A stretch of 64,000 bases of DNA, taken from Favolaschia claudopus (Eukaryota > Basidiomycota > Agaricomycetes > Agaricales > Mycenaceae). Shown piece by piece: positions 11,505 through 23,355 of this stretch. The stretch covers positions 372,001 through 436,000 of the forward strand of contig JAWWNJ010000168.1 in NCBI GenBank assembly GCA_037176885.1, written 5' to 3'. The first letter of the stretch is position 1, and every line of letters starts with the position of its first letter. Under the pieces are notes generated by a model that saw only the letters and a list, made by a program, of their open reading frames with translations, was not told the origin of the DNA and did not search any database. Both the position numbers and the translations under genes were made by a program.

Positions 11505-14500
11505 TGGAAGTACCACCTGGGGGACCTACGTTTTGCTGACAAATCGACCTTGAAGGTCGGGTTCTGAGGGTACCTAAAACCCTGCCTCAAGCTCAGGCCA
11601 CCGACGTCGGAATCACCTAATATTTACGTCTTCAGTGCATTTAGCCTAATTGGGAGCGGTCCTCTTGCGGCGGGTTGGTGGCGGGTGGGCGCCGACGTTG
11701 GGCGACATCATCGTCGGTCGATTCCAACGGCGTCGGTTCGATCAAAGTTTGATGCTCTCACCCGCCGATCCCTGCCGTTTCCGGCGCAATCTTTGGACCT
11801 TGTTGTCCAATTGATCTGATCAATCAGTCTGTCAACAACGTCGACGTCGGCGCTCAAATCCCTATTCCTGAATTTCCTCCTTGCATTTCTCGTTTTCTGA
11901 ATTCGATTCGTCTGCGGCCTTGCAATCAACCTCCGTCCTTGTACATGAATCAACCCTTCTGCTTCCTCACCCTTCCGTTGGCATCTGCACCACCGTTCCG
12001 TTGACCGTCGACGGTCGCCGCTTCCCCCTCCTCCCAATGGACCCACACTCCTCTCCTTTGAATTATCGTCCCCAAACGCCTTAAGAATATGCCTGGAATG
12101 CTGCCTCATGCAGCATTCGCAATGCTATGTATCCATTTTCGCCATTTGTTCAGCACCGTCGACGCCGTCACCAGCTGTAATATCAAAATCCCCCCTCAAA
12201 TCGCGACGAAACATTCTTTTATACTTCGGCTTCGGTCCTCGGCAATTCTAATATACTCTCCCCCTTTCCACAGTTTACCCGGGTTTCTGCTGTCGACTTC
12301 CCGTTCACCTCCTCCTCGACACCGTCGTCAAAAACCTGATTGCTCCCAACGGACCGAATCCTCAATTTCACGCAAGCATCACCAACAAACATCCGTGCGT
12401 ATGCTCCTCCTCCATTCTCCACCGCTGCCCATTCGCTTCCCTCCCCCTCTTGCCGTCGTCAGGACCTCCACCTCCGTCGTTACACCAAATGAATGACGGA
12501 AATGGTGTTGCAAGTGTTGACAGATTTGGAGGGGAGGCTTGGGGGGTGTGAGCAGAGCTTGATGTTGTAAGAATATCATTGGGTATGAGGGTAGTGCTCG
12601 GGGTAACGACGACGGCGTCGAAACCGACGACGTCGGGCGTTAGAAGTGTCGGCGGCGGTGGGAACGGTGGTGAGGGATAATGTTGTTTGGGCATGATGAT
12701 GCTGCGACGATGGGCTGAGAGCGACAACGGCGGTGGTGAAAGCGACGACGGCGGTGGTAAAAGCGACGACGATGGTGGGGAAAGCGACGGCGACGGCGGT
12801 AGAAGCGATGACGGCGTTGAAATTGATGATTGCGGCATCGACGGTGGCGAGCTGTAGTCGGTGTATGCTTGAGCAGTGAGGGTAGCCAGAGATGTATTGG
12901 TATAACTCTGCTGGGTGATGTGTTTGGGATGCTGTTGTGATTAGGCTAGGAAGAAATAGGATACTGTTGTGCATGGATAGAGAATGCGAGATGTAATCAG
13001 ACACCAGAGATTGAACAAGCCATAAGAATCATTGTGCAAAAACAAACCGCCGGCTCTTCCTACTGTAAAATCAAGTCATGCGACACGCGGGGGGTAGGTG
13101 GGGCCGCCAGTGGCGGTCGGTATGATAATATAAGCCGTGAACAGAATCTCGGGGTCGCTCTCGACGCCGAGAGTTGCCCAAGTAGGGCGGGGTTGTGACG
13201 GCATGGCCGACCCGACGTCCCGCCGCGTTCAAGCCGCCCTAACACCCGCGGCATTGTCGCGCCGACAGCCACAGACGTAAAGTGCCGCTTTAAGGCCAAC
13301 CAATGGTGAGACGAATAAATCTCGCCGCTTCCGGTTTTACTTACCGTGTTTTTTCCCTCAAAGGAGTCCCTCCAATAACCATCGGAAATTGTTCCTATAG
13401 CACGCCCGAAACTTTCTATCTAAAAATTTCGCTAAGTTTCCAAGTTCTTGTCTCGAGTGCACAAAATGGCCTGAAAGGCACTCTAGTTCTTAGTGCTAAC
13501 AATGCTCCAGCTTACCACTCACCAATTCAAGTGTTCTCAACAGCTACTGTTGGGCAAAATACAACAGGAAATCTTGAGGAAATCATGCAGAGATACTATA
13601 GACAACTTGTAATGTGTGTGGTTGTCGAGATATCAGCAGAATTCAACCGTTTTCCTCATTTTAACATTCAATCTCAGCAACGGTGACGGAGGTGCAAGTG
13701 ACGAAGGTGGACTCTGACAGGAAAGAAAAGATCCAGCCGGTTCATTTCGATACAGTATGCGAGAAATGTGATAGTATATTGATTTATGTGACGACAATGA
13801 AACAGGTACAAGTAATCAACGAAGAATGAGCACCGACGACGGCGGTAAGATTCGACGACGGCGGCAAAATCAACGAACAACGGTGGATGAATAGACACTG
13901 CGGTGGATGCAGCAATAACTAATTGAAGACTAGAGGTCGAGAAATCGTCGTGGAACCACGGAAGTGAAGTGGATGGAAGGGGTAGGTTGCTGAATGCAGA
14001 TGTAATCAGCAGCGCGACGCCGCGAGCGAAGGACACTCACGGCGGCCACCGAAATCACGGGTGATAACGAGGTGGTGCATTGGCAAGTCGATGCCGTGTT
14101 TGGAGCGTTGTAGACCAAGAGGAGGGCAAAGCGACGGCAGCGGAGGCGAAACCAGCGGTGCGAGTTGGGGAGAGCAGCAGCTCACGCGAATGTCATGGAG
14201 GATAAGGTGGCAATGTGAGTCAAGTTGATGGGACCGGATTTTGCATGGCGCGCGGTGGCGAGGGTACGAAATGGACGACCGGGGACGACGCCGGCGCCGG
14301 CGGTGCGAGGCGGTGCGAGGTGTGGAGGCGTAGGGAGAGCCACAGCATCGACGAGAGCACGAGGGCGGCATGCTGATGCAGAAAGGTGCTGCTGCTGTGC
14401 TATCAGTTCAGACCGCGAGGAGGAAGGTGCGGTGGCGGAAGGCAGACCTGACGATGTGAGCCAAGAAAGGGTAGGAAGGTTTTAAAACCGAGCGAGGAAC

Positions 14501-15432
14501 GAGGACGGTGTGTTAGAATTGCTGGGGCTGACATTTTATTGCTGGAGAGCGCAGGAAAGGCGTAGTGCGCGGATTCCAGAACGCGGGTGCAGAGCCAGCA
14601 GTGCAAGGCAAGAGCTCAACGACGGAGAAAACTAGAGAGTTATATGTGCAGCATGACCAAGATTTGCAAGACAAGAGAGAGAGGCGAGGTGCGTGAACTG
14701 CCGGCGGTGGATTATGAGCGACGGCGGTGGGGCGCGAGCGACGGCGGTGGGCAGGAACCGGCGGTGCGAGGTGAGAGACAAGAACCTCCGGCCGAGAAGT
14801 AGATGGTAGCGAGGCGTCAGAGGATGCCGGTGCATGTTGAGGGGCTTAGGGCGAGCAGGAGCGCGAAGGGGGCGGGGGGTACGCTGGTGGTAAGTAATGG
14901 ACGGAGGCGGATGCTAGGGTTATGTTTGTGGTCTAGTATTTTGCATGTTTGTCACAGACAGAAGCTTACTGTAAAATATTTGAGTCGATTGAATATACCG
15001 TTATTCAACGCAGAGGTGGATAAGCGTACCGTCGACGGTCGGCGGCCGAATTTTACCATTCCCAACACGGCTATCTCCTGCCCAAAGACCTTAGAAAGCG
15101 CCATATGAATAGACCAGACCCTCGACATATGCCCAGACATCAAAGAGTAGAGAGATAGACAGAGTGGCGAGAGGGCAGCGAGGAGAAAAACGACGACGGA
15201 GGTTCTGATCTGATGACAACACGACCAAACAAGCCGCCCAGCGAGGGCGCCACCGCCGACATCGACACGGTCCCAGACAAGTCCCAGATTAGCAAAAGCC
15301 CTCGGAGGTAAGGCTTGATACGTAAGCTCGACGCCGTTGCTGGGAGCTTGAAGCTCAGTTTAAGGGACCCGATTAACCCCACCTTGAAGGTCGATTTGTC
15401 ATCAAAACGTCGGTACCTGGGCTGGGAAGTAC
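11505..15432. mobile_element. Candidate non-autonomous TIR element, ~3.9 kb
   Basis: Left end about 11508-11620 and right end about 15325-15428 are imperfect inverted repeats. When the right end is reverse-complemented, both read ACGTTTTG(C/A)TGACAAATCGACCTT, then a GGTCGGGTT or GGTGGGGTT stretch, then TCAAGCTC and a CGACGTCGG or CGGCGTCG block. Similarity seems to fade into GGCGG-rich sequence further in. The interior has no frame with transposase motifs. It is rich in GACGACGGCGGT-type repeats (12720-12816, about 13840-13875 and 14700-14760), whose translations give misleading low-complexity open frames on both strands. Short outer alignment suggests ends near AAGTACC / GGTACC, but I could not define a target-site duplication. 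A chance palindromic duplication is the alternative. Confidence 0.5.
12720..12816. repeat. 21-bp minisatellite, about 4.6 copies
   Basis: Direct tandem copies start at 12720, 12741, 12762, 12783 and 12804 (partial). The consensus is close to AGCGACGACGGCGGTGG plus a TRAA-like end. The array lies inside the 3.9 kb inverted-repeat element and explains the Val/Ala/Phe-rich open frame on the minus strand. Confidence 0.85.
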
Positions 15433-15947
15433 TCAAAGTATTGTGATTACATAAGCCATTGTTCTTGTCTTCTGCCAACTTTGCTGCGCCTAGCGAGCGT
15501 CGTCCTTGTTGTCCGGGTGCCGACGTCGCTCCATGTGCTGCCCGCAAGATCTGCCAACATCCCTGAGAGCTCGCATGAGAATTTTGCTGGTGTACAAAGT
15601 CTGTCAAGGCAAAATACAAGGGCGCTATTGTTATTCAAGCATCAACATCAACCTTATTGTTCATTGTCTTTCAATGCGGCTAAGCGGAGAAGAATAGCGG
15701 TACCTGTCGAAGTAACTAGCCGGCCTCGGAATAAATACCAGGGTGTTCTTGCAGTATCTTCAGCGGTCGAGTCTCTCCCCCCTCCGCCAACCAGCCTGCC
15801 CGGTGCCTCAAGTAGACAACCAACTTCCTTCATTTTACTTTTCAAGTTCACGTTCAACGAACAAGCTTCACGACACATCTATATTCCATTCATTTACACG
15901 TTCCCTTCTTCACCTTCACGAATTTTGCTTCAAGTTCTTGCTTCACA
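15433..15947. other. Upstream region of the membrane protein gene
   Basis: CT-rich sequence just before the start at 15948 is typical of a fungal promoter and 5' UTR. Open frames at 15481-15999 on the + strand and on the minus strand overlap and have no motif. Confidence 0.5.
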
Positions 15948-17293
15948 ATGGCTCGGTCCCAGAATTGTGCGTCCATTTATATCTCGTTCATCTCGTTGAC
16001 ACTGACTTGCCATGTCCAGTAATCTTCATCGGCCTCAATGCAGTCCGTTTCCTCACCATTGTATCTCTTCTACTCGTATTTTCGAGCACGATCCTCGTCA
16101 TGGTCACCAACGTTAACGCGGTGAACCGCTTCCATGCTACCCGCATCTCCAACTCTACCGACGTCATGGTCGACTGCGACTACATCCAGTACGTGGGATT
16201 GCGAAGTATCTTTTGCTTTGGGTTTTAATGTCGTGTATCAGAGGCAGCACCGTCCCGAATCAACCTGCGGGCATTTTTCTGTCGATAGTCGCAAGTCTTC
16301 TCATCATGTTTCAAGTCATTATTCTCATCCGTACGTCGCTCCTACCGACTTGACGTTTCTCTTTAATCATTGTGTCTTCAGTATCGGAGCTCGGTTGGCC
16401 CGCTGTTTTCTTTGATCGCTTCTTCCCCGTTCTCGGCGCGAATTTCGGGCTCGGTGCTTTGGGTGTCTTCCTTTGCTTGTGCGCTTCATGTCTCCCTTCT
16501 CTGTCTATTGCTAATCTCTTTTCACAGAATTGGTGCTCAGATTCTCTCTCACCATGTCGACGATTTTACCCTTGTCGCCGCATTCTTCATCTTCTCCATC
16601 GGTTGTCTCAACATCCTTCTCGGTCTCATTTTCCGTGAAGATGCCAAGGTCCAGCGTGCTTTGAGTTACTCCGACTCCAACAACAAGGGCCCCATCATCA
16701 CTCCATTCACTGGCAACGCTACCGCCCAGTCTCCCGCGTTTGCGTTCAGCGGCGACGCCGACGCTGTTTCCTTCGCCTCGTGGAAGGCCTCAGACATGCG
16801 GAAGGCAGCCTACGGTTTCGGCCGCCAGGACGAGGAGAAGGCCATTGAAAAAGCAAAAGAAGCCCAACAAGACAACATCTCCGTCGTGCTTCCGGAAGAG
16901 AATCTCCCGCGCTACCCTTCGCCAGTGCCCAGCGAGGGCAGCCACTACAGCCAGCACACCAAAGAAGAGCCTTCCAGCGAGCAGCACCAACGCCAGGCGG
17001 AATGGTATCCCGTGCCCATGTTCGCGTATACGCCATCCACGCACACCCGCGAGCCGACGCGCGCTTCGTCCCCGCGCTCGCACCGTGCCAGGCGCCCCTC
17101 CCCCTCTCCTTCTCGCTCTCGCTCGTCTCGCAGCGCATCGCTGGAGTCCTCGAGTTCGCGTAGCTCTACTGCGTCCAGCATGAGCGACGCCTCTTCCTTC
17201 CATGGCACCCCTACCGACTTGACACGCCAGGGCCAAGCGCCTTACGAGCATGTCTCGCCCTCGCGCTACGGCCGCAATCCTGTCGCGTTTTGA
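15948..17293 (+). CDS. Four-helix fungal membrane protein (DUF7598-like)
   Basis: Predicted 379-residue integral membrane protein of unknown function. Exons: 15948-15966, 16020-16188, 16242-16330, 16382-16478, 16528-17293. The first exon encodes only MARSQN plus one base. Four hydrophobic segments follow: IFIGLNAVRFLTIVSLLLVF; a GIFLSIVASLLIMFQVIILI segment; a segment through FGLGALGVFLCLIGAQIL; and FTLVAAFFIFSIGCLNILLG. The cytoplasmic tail (about residues 165-379) is hydrophilic and ends in an Arg/Ser-rich tract (RARRPSPSPSRSRSSRSASL). The layout matches a fungal family I remember as DUF7598; that name was not checked. Large minus-strand open frames over 16746-17314 mirror the tail's codon bias and are not genes. 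Confidence 0.8.
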
Positions 17294-17540
17294 TTGAACG
17301 CTCTCCGACACCACTTGTAATCCCCCCCGCTATCTCTTTTACGCCCTTACCAAGAAAATCAACGAACGAACAACAAACGAAACGGACTTGACGTCTGGAA
17401 CGAAAACATTCAACTCTCTTCCTGCGTACCTGTAACTACCTGTACACCGCGCTGTTTTCTGCGCAGATAATTTCCGCTGTATCATCCAGCAAAAATGTAT
17501 CACTATTAGCTACTGAATGTTTGTATCTCTATAACTAATT

Positions 17541-17827
17541 CATTGCGATGTTTCGCAAGTTTCTGGATCTGACAGTATTGCTTGAATTCTGCAACTCAGC
17601 GGGCTCTCAGCCATGCGATTGTTAGAAAGGCTCGTATGATCTTGTTCTTTCCTCAACTTGAATGCCTGTTAGCGCATTGCTTGCGAGATGTTTCGCAATT
17701 TTCTCTCACTGGAACCTTTTGTTTATATTCTGCAAGCTATCAAAGCCATGCAATTGTTAGGAAGCTCATATGATTTTGTTCATTCTTTGCTCAACTTGAA
17801 TGCATGACTTGGCGTATTGCGGCTGCG
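17541..17827. repeat. Tandem duplication, ~140 bp unit
   Basis: Copy A (about 17541-17680) and copy B (about 17681-17827) share GATGTTTCGCAA, AGCCATGC(G/A)ATTGTTAG, GCTC(G/A)TATGAT and CTCAACTTGAATGC in the same order at a 140 bp offset. The repeat lies in the 3' flank shared by two convergent genes. The rest of 17294-18125 shows no other feature. Confidence 0.8.
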
Positions 17828-18125
17828 TTTCATGATCAGTCCCATCGACTCAAGTCGGGCCTCGGTGCAATCGAATCGCGGATGACTCTGTCATTATGCA
17901 TTTCGGGTGCGCAATCTCCAGACGTCGAACAAGTCAAGAGGCGACGGCACTGACGATCCCAAGTCTTCCTCACGAAAGATAGGTAGAAGAAAACCCAGAA
18001 TGTACATTAGAGGTGCAAGAGACCTAACACGCATATGGCAGGCATAATATTCGTCAATAGGGCACATGCGGGGGCATGGTGGAACGGAGCCAGAATACAG
18101 ATTCGTGGTGATGGCGATGGTGCAT

Positions 18126-18893
18126 CTACTCCTTGACGGCGCCCTCCTCGACAGCCAAGAACGCTGCGCGCTTTTCCTGCAAGCGGGCGGCACGACGGTC
18201 GCGGGCAGCCTGTGTGACGAAAATTGTGAGCGATACAAGATGAGGGAGATCGGGAAGCGTTGGACGTACCTTGTTCTTGACACGGCGGGCCTCCATCTGG
18301 TCGGTGAGGACCTTGGTACGGCTCTTCTCAGCCTTGGCTTTGTGGATGTACTCCATGAGCACGCGCTTGTTCTTGAAGACGTTACCCTTGGATTTTTGGT
18401 ACAGCGAGTGATACCTAGGACGCCGACGATCAGCGCCAACGAGCCAGAGACAACGAATGAGGAATAAACGCAACAGATGCTTGTCGATTTTGCCCGCCTC
18501 TCTGTACTTTCTCAGCAACCGCCGCAGAACACGCTGCCGCCTCATCCACAGGACCTTCGTCGGCATACGGGCCTCGGCCGTACCCTTTCGCTTACCGGGG
18601 CCAGTGTGTCGGCCTTTTCGCTTTGCGGCGAGGAGGGAGCGGGTGCGGGCGCGGGAGTGGACGGTGGTGGGTTTGACAATGATGTCGCCCTCCTTGATGA
18701 GCTTCTTAACGTGGGCGCGAGAGTTGGCATTCCCGATTTCCGACTGCTCGGTGGGGTTGAGCCAGATTTTGCGCTGGCCGACGCCTTTGACGGAGGCGGC
18801 GAGGCGTTTTTGGGAACGGAGATTAACTGGAAAGGGCAAGAAATTTGGGGGTTATGGGGGTGAAAAATTGGGGGGCTGGAGGGGCGTACCCAT
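18126..18893 (-). CDS. RPL19: Large-subunit ribosomal protein eL19 (L19e)
   Basis: Structural protein of the 60S ribosomal subunit, 194 residues, the normal size. Exons on the minus strand: 18893-18890, 18826-18475, 18414-18270, 18209-18126. The first exon is just ATGG; the intron follows directly and the second exon restores [13 protein letters not shown]. Family motifs in order are [74 protein letters not shown] and [18 protein letters not shown]. The tail ([17 protein letters not shown]...) is basic at first and then acidic. An intron right behind the start codon is common in fungal ribosomal protein genes. Confidence 0.95.
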
Positions 18894-20072
18894 CTTCCGT
18901 GGTGGGTCTAGCTAAAGGTCAGTAAGGAGGAAAGGGAGACGCAGATAATTAAATAGTCACCTTGAGGATGAAAGTGTCGGTAGCGGCCTGACTCGAGGCA
19001 CGTGAGTACTGTACATCTCTACGTGATCCAATCAACGGCTTTGGGGCGGCATCCACTACGCCAAAATCTCAAAAAGGCAATTTCGGGCTGTGCACTCCAG
19101 CTGTTCCCAACTGTTTTGAGAACAATACATGGCGCATCTTGCCTTGCTTCGTCCCGCTCCCTCAGTCCCTGGAGAGACCTAGTACTACATGGGACGGCGA
19201 CCTCGTTGCCAGAAACCTCCACACTGCCCTCGTCGCCTCCAACCTCACCAGCACACTCGACAGTGTCCTGACAAACGGTTCCAAGTTCTCCCTATCTCTC
19301 TGTTGTGCCCCTCTCGCTCGTCAGCGTTCACAGCGCCTATGGCCTACAACATTGCATGTATGTCCGTCAACAATTCACCAAGCGCGTCAAACTCTACGCC
19401 GCCAAGATCCAAGCCCCCACGAAATACGAAGTCAATTATCAAAGATCACCGACGATGCCACTTCCAGCCCTCCCGGCGTCACTGCGCCTTTGTCGAGACT
19501 CGCATCGATGCTTTGTTCCCCAACCCTCCTCCTCCGTATCGTCTTGAGACTTTTCCGTTCCATCAGCGCAGCGAGCGCCAACGCCTCCCAACAACTCCGC
19601 TGCTATGCGCGGCCAAATGACTACGCTACTACCCGACGTCGAAACAGACGACATCCGCGCGTACTCCGACCCCACCCTCCCCTCCGAGGTCTCCGAAAAC
19701 ACCCCTAAATCTATAGCCCGACGTGCATTCCGCCGCGACGGCCCTGTGCTCTTCTACTCGGATAGAAGGCACGCGTCAACAGCGTTTGGTGATCGCGTAC
19801 GATTCCAACCGTCTCCAATTCCAAAACATTTCTTCTCCGCGCTGTCGAACAAGTTGTAGATACCACTTCTACGGCAATTTCCTCCCATTCTGTGACAATT
19901 TAAATTCTTTCTCTTTATATTCAACTAAACCGCACCTTTAAATTGAGACGGTGACCTCGGTTCTAACGAAAATCCTTTCAGACAAGACTGTCGCTATCAT
20001 CGACGCGCTGACCCGGCGGGACTTAAACCGCGAAGAGCTCGTCCGTCTTGCGAGTGGGAGAGTGTGTCAAGT
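18894..20072 (+). other. Possible broken coding tract (about 19130-20070)
   Basis: From 19129 the + strand has codon-like composition, but it changes frame repeatedly. Stretches that look like protein include DGDLVARNLHTALVASNLTS, VSVHSAYGLQHCMYVRQQFT, VIAYDSNRLQFQNIS and DKTVAIIDALTRRDLNREE. No set of GT-AG introns I tried joins them in one frame, and I do not recognise a family. It may be a decayed gene or one with unusual splicing. 18894-19128 is the upstream flank of eL19. Confidence 0.3.
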
Positions 20073-20847
20073 ACGGGTCAAACTGGTGGTGTAGTGTTAT
20101 GCGGAGAAATGCTATAGAAGATATGTCAAGTAATTATCAATTGAACATACACATTTGCGGAACAACAAAGCAGGACAATGAGCCAAAGGAAAAATGTTCA
20201 CATGAATGCGGCAGCAGAGGACAATACATCGTGTGGCTAATCTCGATATGTACTCTCCTTACCCAGCAATAAGTACCAACGCTGTGACCGCCGTCAGACC
20301 AGACCTCATGAATCCCCCAAAGATTGCTGTAGACGCGAAGCGCGAGTCGTGAGACGAAGAGTCAAAGCTGTATGTGCCTATGTATGCAATCTGCAGCTGT
20401 ACATAGCTCCAATCAATGCGCATCTTACAGCGACTGAGTAAATGGGACACGAGGGATGCCAAGTTGCACGAATGAGAGACGAATCAAGGTCAAGATCCGA
20501 ATCGAAGTGCATGGTGCCTTTGAACATATCGTACAGGATGCACCACGCAGCGAAAAAATGTCGTGCAATCAGTACAAATACGGCGGCAAGGGAGGTACCA
20601 GTAAGATTGCATTGCGAGCGAGACACTCTTAGTCTCGCGAAACCAACGATCCGTATAGCACCGTCGGCTGCCAACGTACGCTCGGCGACCATGAGCATAG
20701 CGGGAGATTGAAAAAAAACAAAAAATCGCACGGAACCGCCGCTGACCCACAGAAGAATCATGAAAGCCAAGACGAACAAGAGATGCAGGATCCGAAAGCA
20801 ATGTAAGTGGTTTTGTGGTAGCAGGATACATGCAAAAAGTAGAGAAA
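20073..20847. other. 3' flank of the P1 gene, no gene recognised
   Basis: The sequence downstream of the P1 stop and the tail of the broken tract hold short overlapping open frames only. No RNA gene or repeat was seen. Confidence 0.5.
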
Positions 20848-21434
20848 TCAATCGAAGAGACCGAAGCCCTGAAGAGGCAAGATGAGCGAGAATATGGGAG
20901 ACGAGGTTAACGGGACGAACCATGTCGTCGTCTGACTCCTCCTTCTCTTCCTCCTTCTCCTCCTCTTTCGGTGCCTCTGCAGCAGCAGCAGCACCACCAG
21001 CGGCAGGCGCAGCGCCACCAGCAGCGGGTGCGCCTCCACCTGCGCCGACGTTTGAGAGGAGGTCTTTTACGTTCTTTCCCTCGAGAGCTTTGGCGAGGAG
21101 GGTTGCCCAGATCGGTTCTAACTCAACGTTGGCGGCGCTGGTCAATGTAACAATTTTGTCCGACTGGATGAAAAATAAAAAATGCTGTCAGGCGGAAAGC
21201 GTGCATTTGAATTGAAGAAAGACGAACGGTGATTTCAATGCCATCGTCGGCGAGGATTAGGGCGGCGTATGTCGCAGCGAGGTCGGCAGAGGCCTGTAAA
21301 AGTAAAAATTTTGGAGTCAGCGAATCGTCATCCGAATTGTCTGGCCCGCATCCAGCTTTCTGTCCGTTTTCTGGCGTTGATTCGGCGGCGTAGACACTCC
21401 AGATGCAGGCCAGAGTGGTTTAGAGACTGACCAT
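20848..21434 (-). CDS. RPP1: 60S acidic ribosomal stalk protein P1
   Basis: Component of the ribosomal P-stalk that recruits translation GTPases; 110 residues, normal size. Exons on the minus strand: 21434-21432, 21293-21228, 21163-20921, 20868-20848. The first exon is only the ATG codon, followed by a GTCAGT donor. The protein then reads [56 protein letters not shown], an Ala/Gly-rich hinge, a Glu/Lys run and the invariant C-terminus EESDDDMGFGLFD. That last peptide is split by an intron after the Met codon; the final seven codons form exon 4. NVELEPIW favours P1 over P2. Confidence 0.93.
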
Positions 21435-21938
21435 TTGGTGTAGGGTGTCGGTGACGGTGGAGAAGACGGTCGATGGGGACGCGGGAGAGGCGAAAGGTGA
21501 GAGCGGACTTTGAATTTTCGGCCCGATCGGCCCGAACACAACTTGCTCTCTCTCACTTGGGACGCACACCATTCCTGCTACTACTACCAGTACTGTTCAT
21601 CTCTGTGGCTGTCGCAACTGCATTGGATTCGTTCTGTTCTCCCCGGCTTGTTTGTCAGGCTTTCCGGCCCCGATGCGTGGTCTAAATTGGCGGGCTATCC
21701 TTTCAGTCCCGACCTCTGCATGTCGTTGTCTATCTTGTCCATCTCTATTTCTTCCCTTCCTGGTGCGATAGGTCTCTGGGCTCGACTATCGCAAGTTTTA
21801 CTGTGACCAACGGGGAATTGCTTGCACTGTATATCTCGCAAAACCCCAGAATCAGGTTCACATTTGGCTAATCCATTCCTTCGCGAACGCTTGAGTGCAA
21901 AGTGTATTTGAGAGTCTTGTACATTCTCCGATAATACA
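21435..21938. other. P1 upstream region and aldo-keto reductase 3' flank
   Basis: No gene seen. A GC-rich palindromic piece (CGGCCCGATCGGCCCG) lies near 21520, about 90 bp upstream of the P1 start. It could be a promoter element, but that is a guess. Confidence 0.4.
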
Positions 21939-23355
21939 TCAACCCCAGTAATGCGCCTGCTCGTCGGTCGTTCCATATCCACGATCACCCTTAACACCAT
22001 GCTTGGCGACCATGTCACTCAACGCCTGGACCTCACCAGCATCCAGCACGACCTCCCCAGCTTCGAGATTCTCTAACGTGCGTGACGCTTTCCTGTATAT
22101 CCATTCAGTCATCTAACTGTCGCAACTACCAGCAGCGACTCACGATGATCCAGGAAGAGGAATCACGCGAGTGCCCTGTGCGGCAACCCACGCGATACAC
22201 AACTGCGCAACCGTGATACCCTTGGCTTTCGCGAGCTCTTCTAGAGCATCGACAATTGGCAGGTTGCCTTCCAAGTTTCCGTCTTTGAATCGGCTGAATC
22301 GGAGGCGGATGTCACCCGCTATAAACATTCGATTTCAGTGCACTTGTTCTGCAGCAGCAAAGGAAAATCAAATTCCGTACCCTCCAAGTCGGCGGCGCTC
22401 TTAATCTTCTTCGAAAGTATCCCCCGTCCCAACGGTCTATCAACCCCTTATCAGCAACCCTCGATCCCCCATCCCATCCATGCCAGCAGATAAGTACTCA
22501 CGAGTACGCAATAACAGCAATCCCCAGCTCCGCCGCCGTCTCAATCACCTTCTTCTGCTCATCTCCGTACGAGAACGGGCTCACTTCGATCTCGACGGCG
22601 GTGATGGGGTAGATGGCGTGCGCTTTGCGCAGCGTCTCTGCCTTGGTCTCCGACAGCCCGATGTGCAAGAATTTACCCTCCTTGACGAGCGCGACGAGGG
22701 TTTGCATCATGTCTTCGACGGGGACGTTGCGGTCGATGCGGGAGGGCTGGAAGAGGTCGAGTTTTTTGTGGGGGCCTAGGGCGTGTAGGATGTTGTCGAC
22801 GCTGCGGCGGAGGGCGGCTTCCCTTTCGGTGGGGGGTTGGTCATTCAATCTCAATTTCAATTTCGACCTCGAAGTCGAATGAAGACCTACGAGTTATCCG
22901 GCCCCCGTATCTGCGCGTTGATGCCGCCCTTGACCGACAAGAACGATTTGTCGGCGTATGAGGGATATTGGGCGTAGAACCGGGCGAGCATTTCGAGGTT
23001 GCCGGTTTTCATGTCCATGGCGTAGAATTCGCCGCTGTTGAGGTACATCTTCGTGCCGGCGGGGAGGGCGTCGATGCCGGCTTTGATGGAGGCGAAGCAT
23101 TGGGGGTCGGGGATGGGGGTTGGGATCCATCTGGCAGTGCAAATGGGAAACAGAGTGGTCAGTGCGAGATTCAGATATGAGGTGGGAGGAAAGCGCACGT
23201 CATCATCATCAAGCCGTGCTATTCAATCGAAATTTAATATTAATTAAGTTAGGATCTACTGAATTTTGTTGTTTCTTCGTAGGACATACCGCGATACGGC
23301 CCACAGTAACATCGGCCGCGGTTCCGCCAAGTTTCGTGGTTTGGGTGATTGGCAT
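21939..23355 (-). CDS. Aldo-keto reductase, pyridoxal-reductase-like
   Basis: NADPH-dependent oxidoreductase of 352 residues, most like fission-yeast pyridoxal reductase (AKR8), which reduces pyridoxal to pyridoxine. Exons on the minus strand: 23355-23290, 23218-23199, 23130-22891, 22849-22502, 22436-22381, 22318-22144, 22092-21939. Motifs: HGLMMMTWIPTP near residue 23; LNSGEFYAMD with the catalytic Tyr; SFLSVKGG with the catalytic Lys; KKLDLFQPSRID; HIGLSETKAETLRKAHAI; AVEIEVSPFSYG; IAYSPLGRGILSKKIK; and VIPLPGSSKASRTLENLEAG binding the NADPH phosphate. Exon 2 is only 20 bp and completes the HGLMMMT motif. The exact substrate is inferred from overall similarity; another carbonyl substrate is possible. 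Confidence 0.88.

Noticed and set aside
12368..13004. Two minus-strand open frames rich in Ser/Pro/Leu and Val/Ala/Phe
   Set aside because: They are translations of the 21-bp and GACGACGGCGGT repeats, overlap in different frames and have no start context or motif.
16746..17314. Arg-rich open frames on the minus strand
   Set aside because: They lie opposite the Ser/Arg-rich tail of the membrane protein and result from its codon bias.
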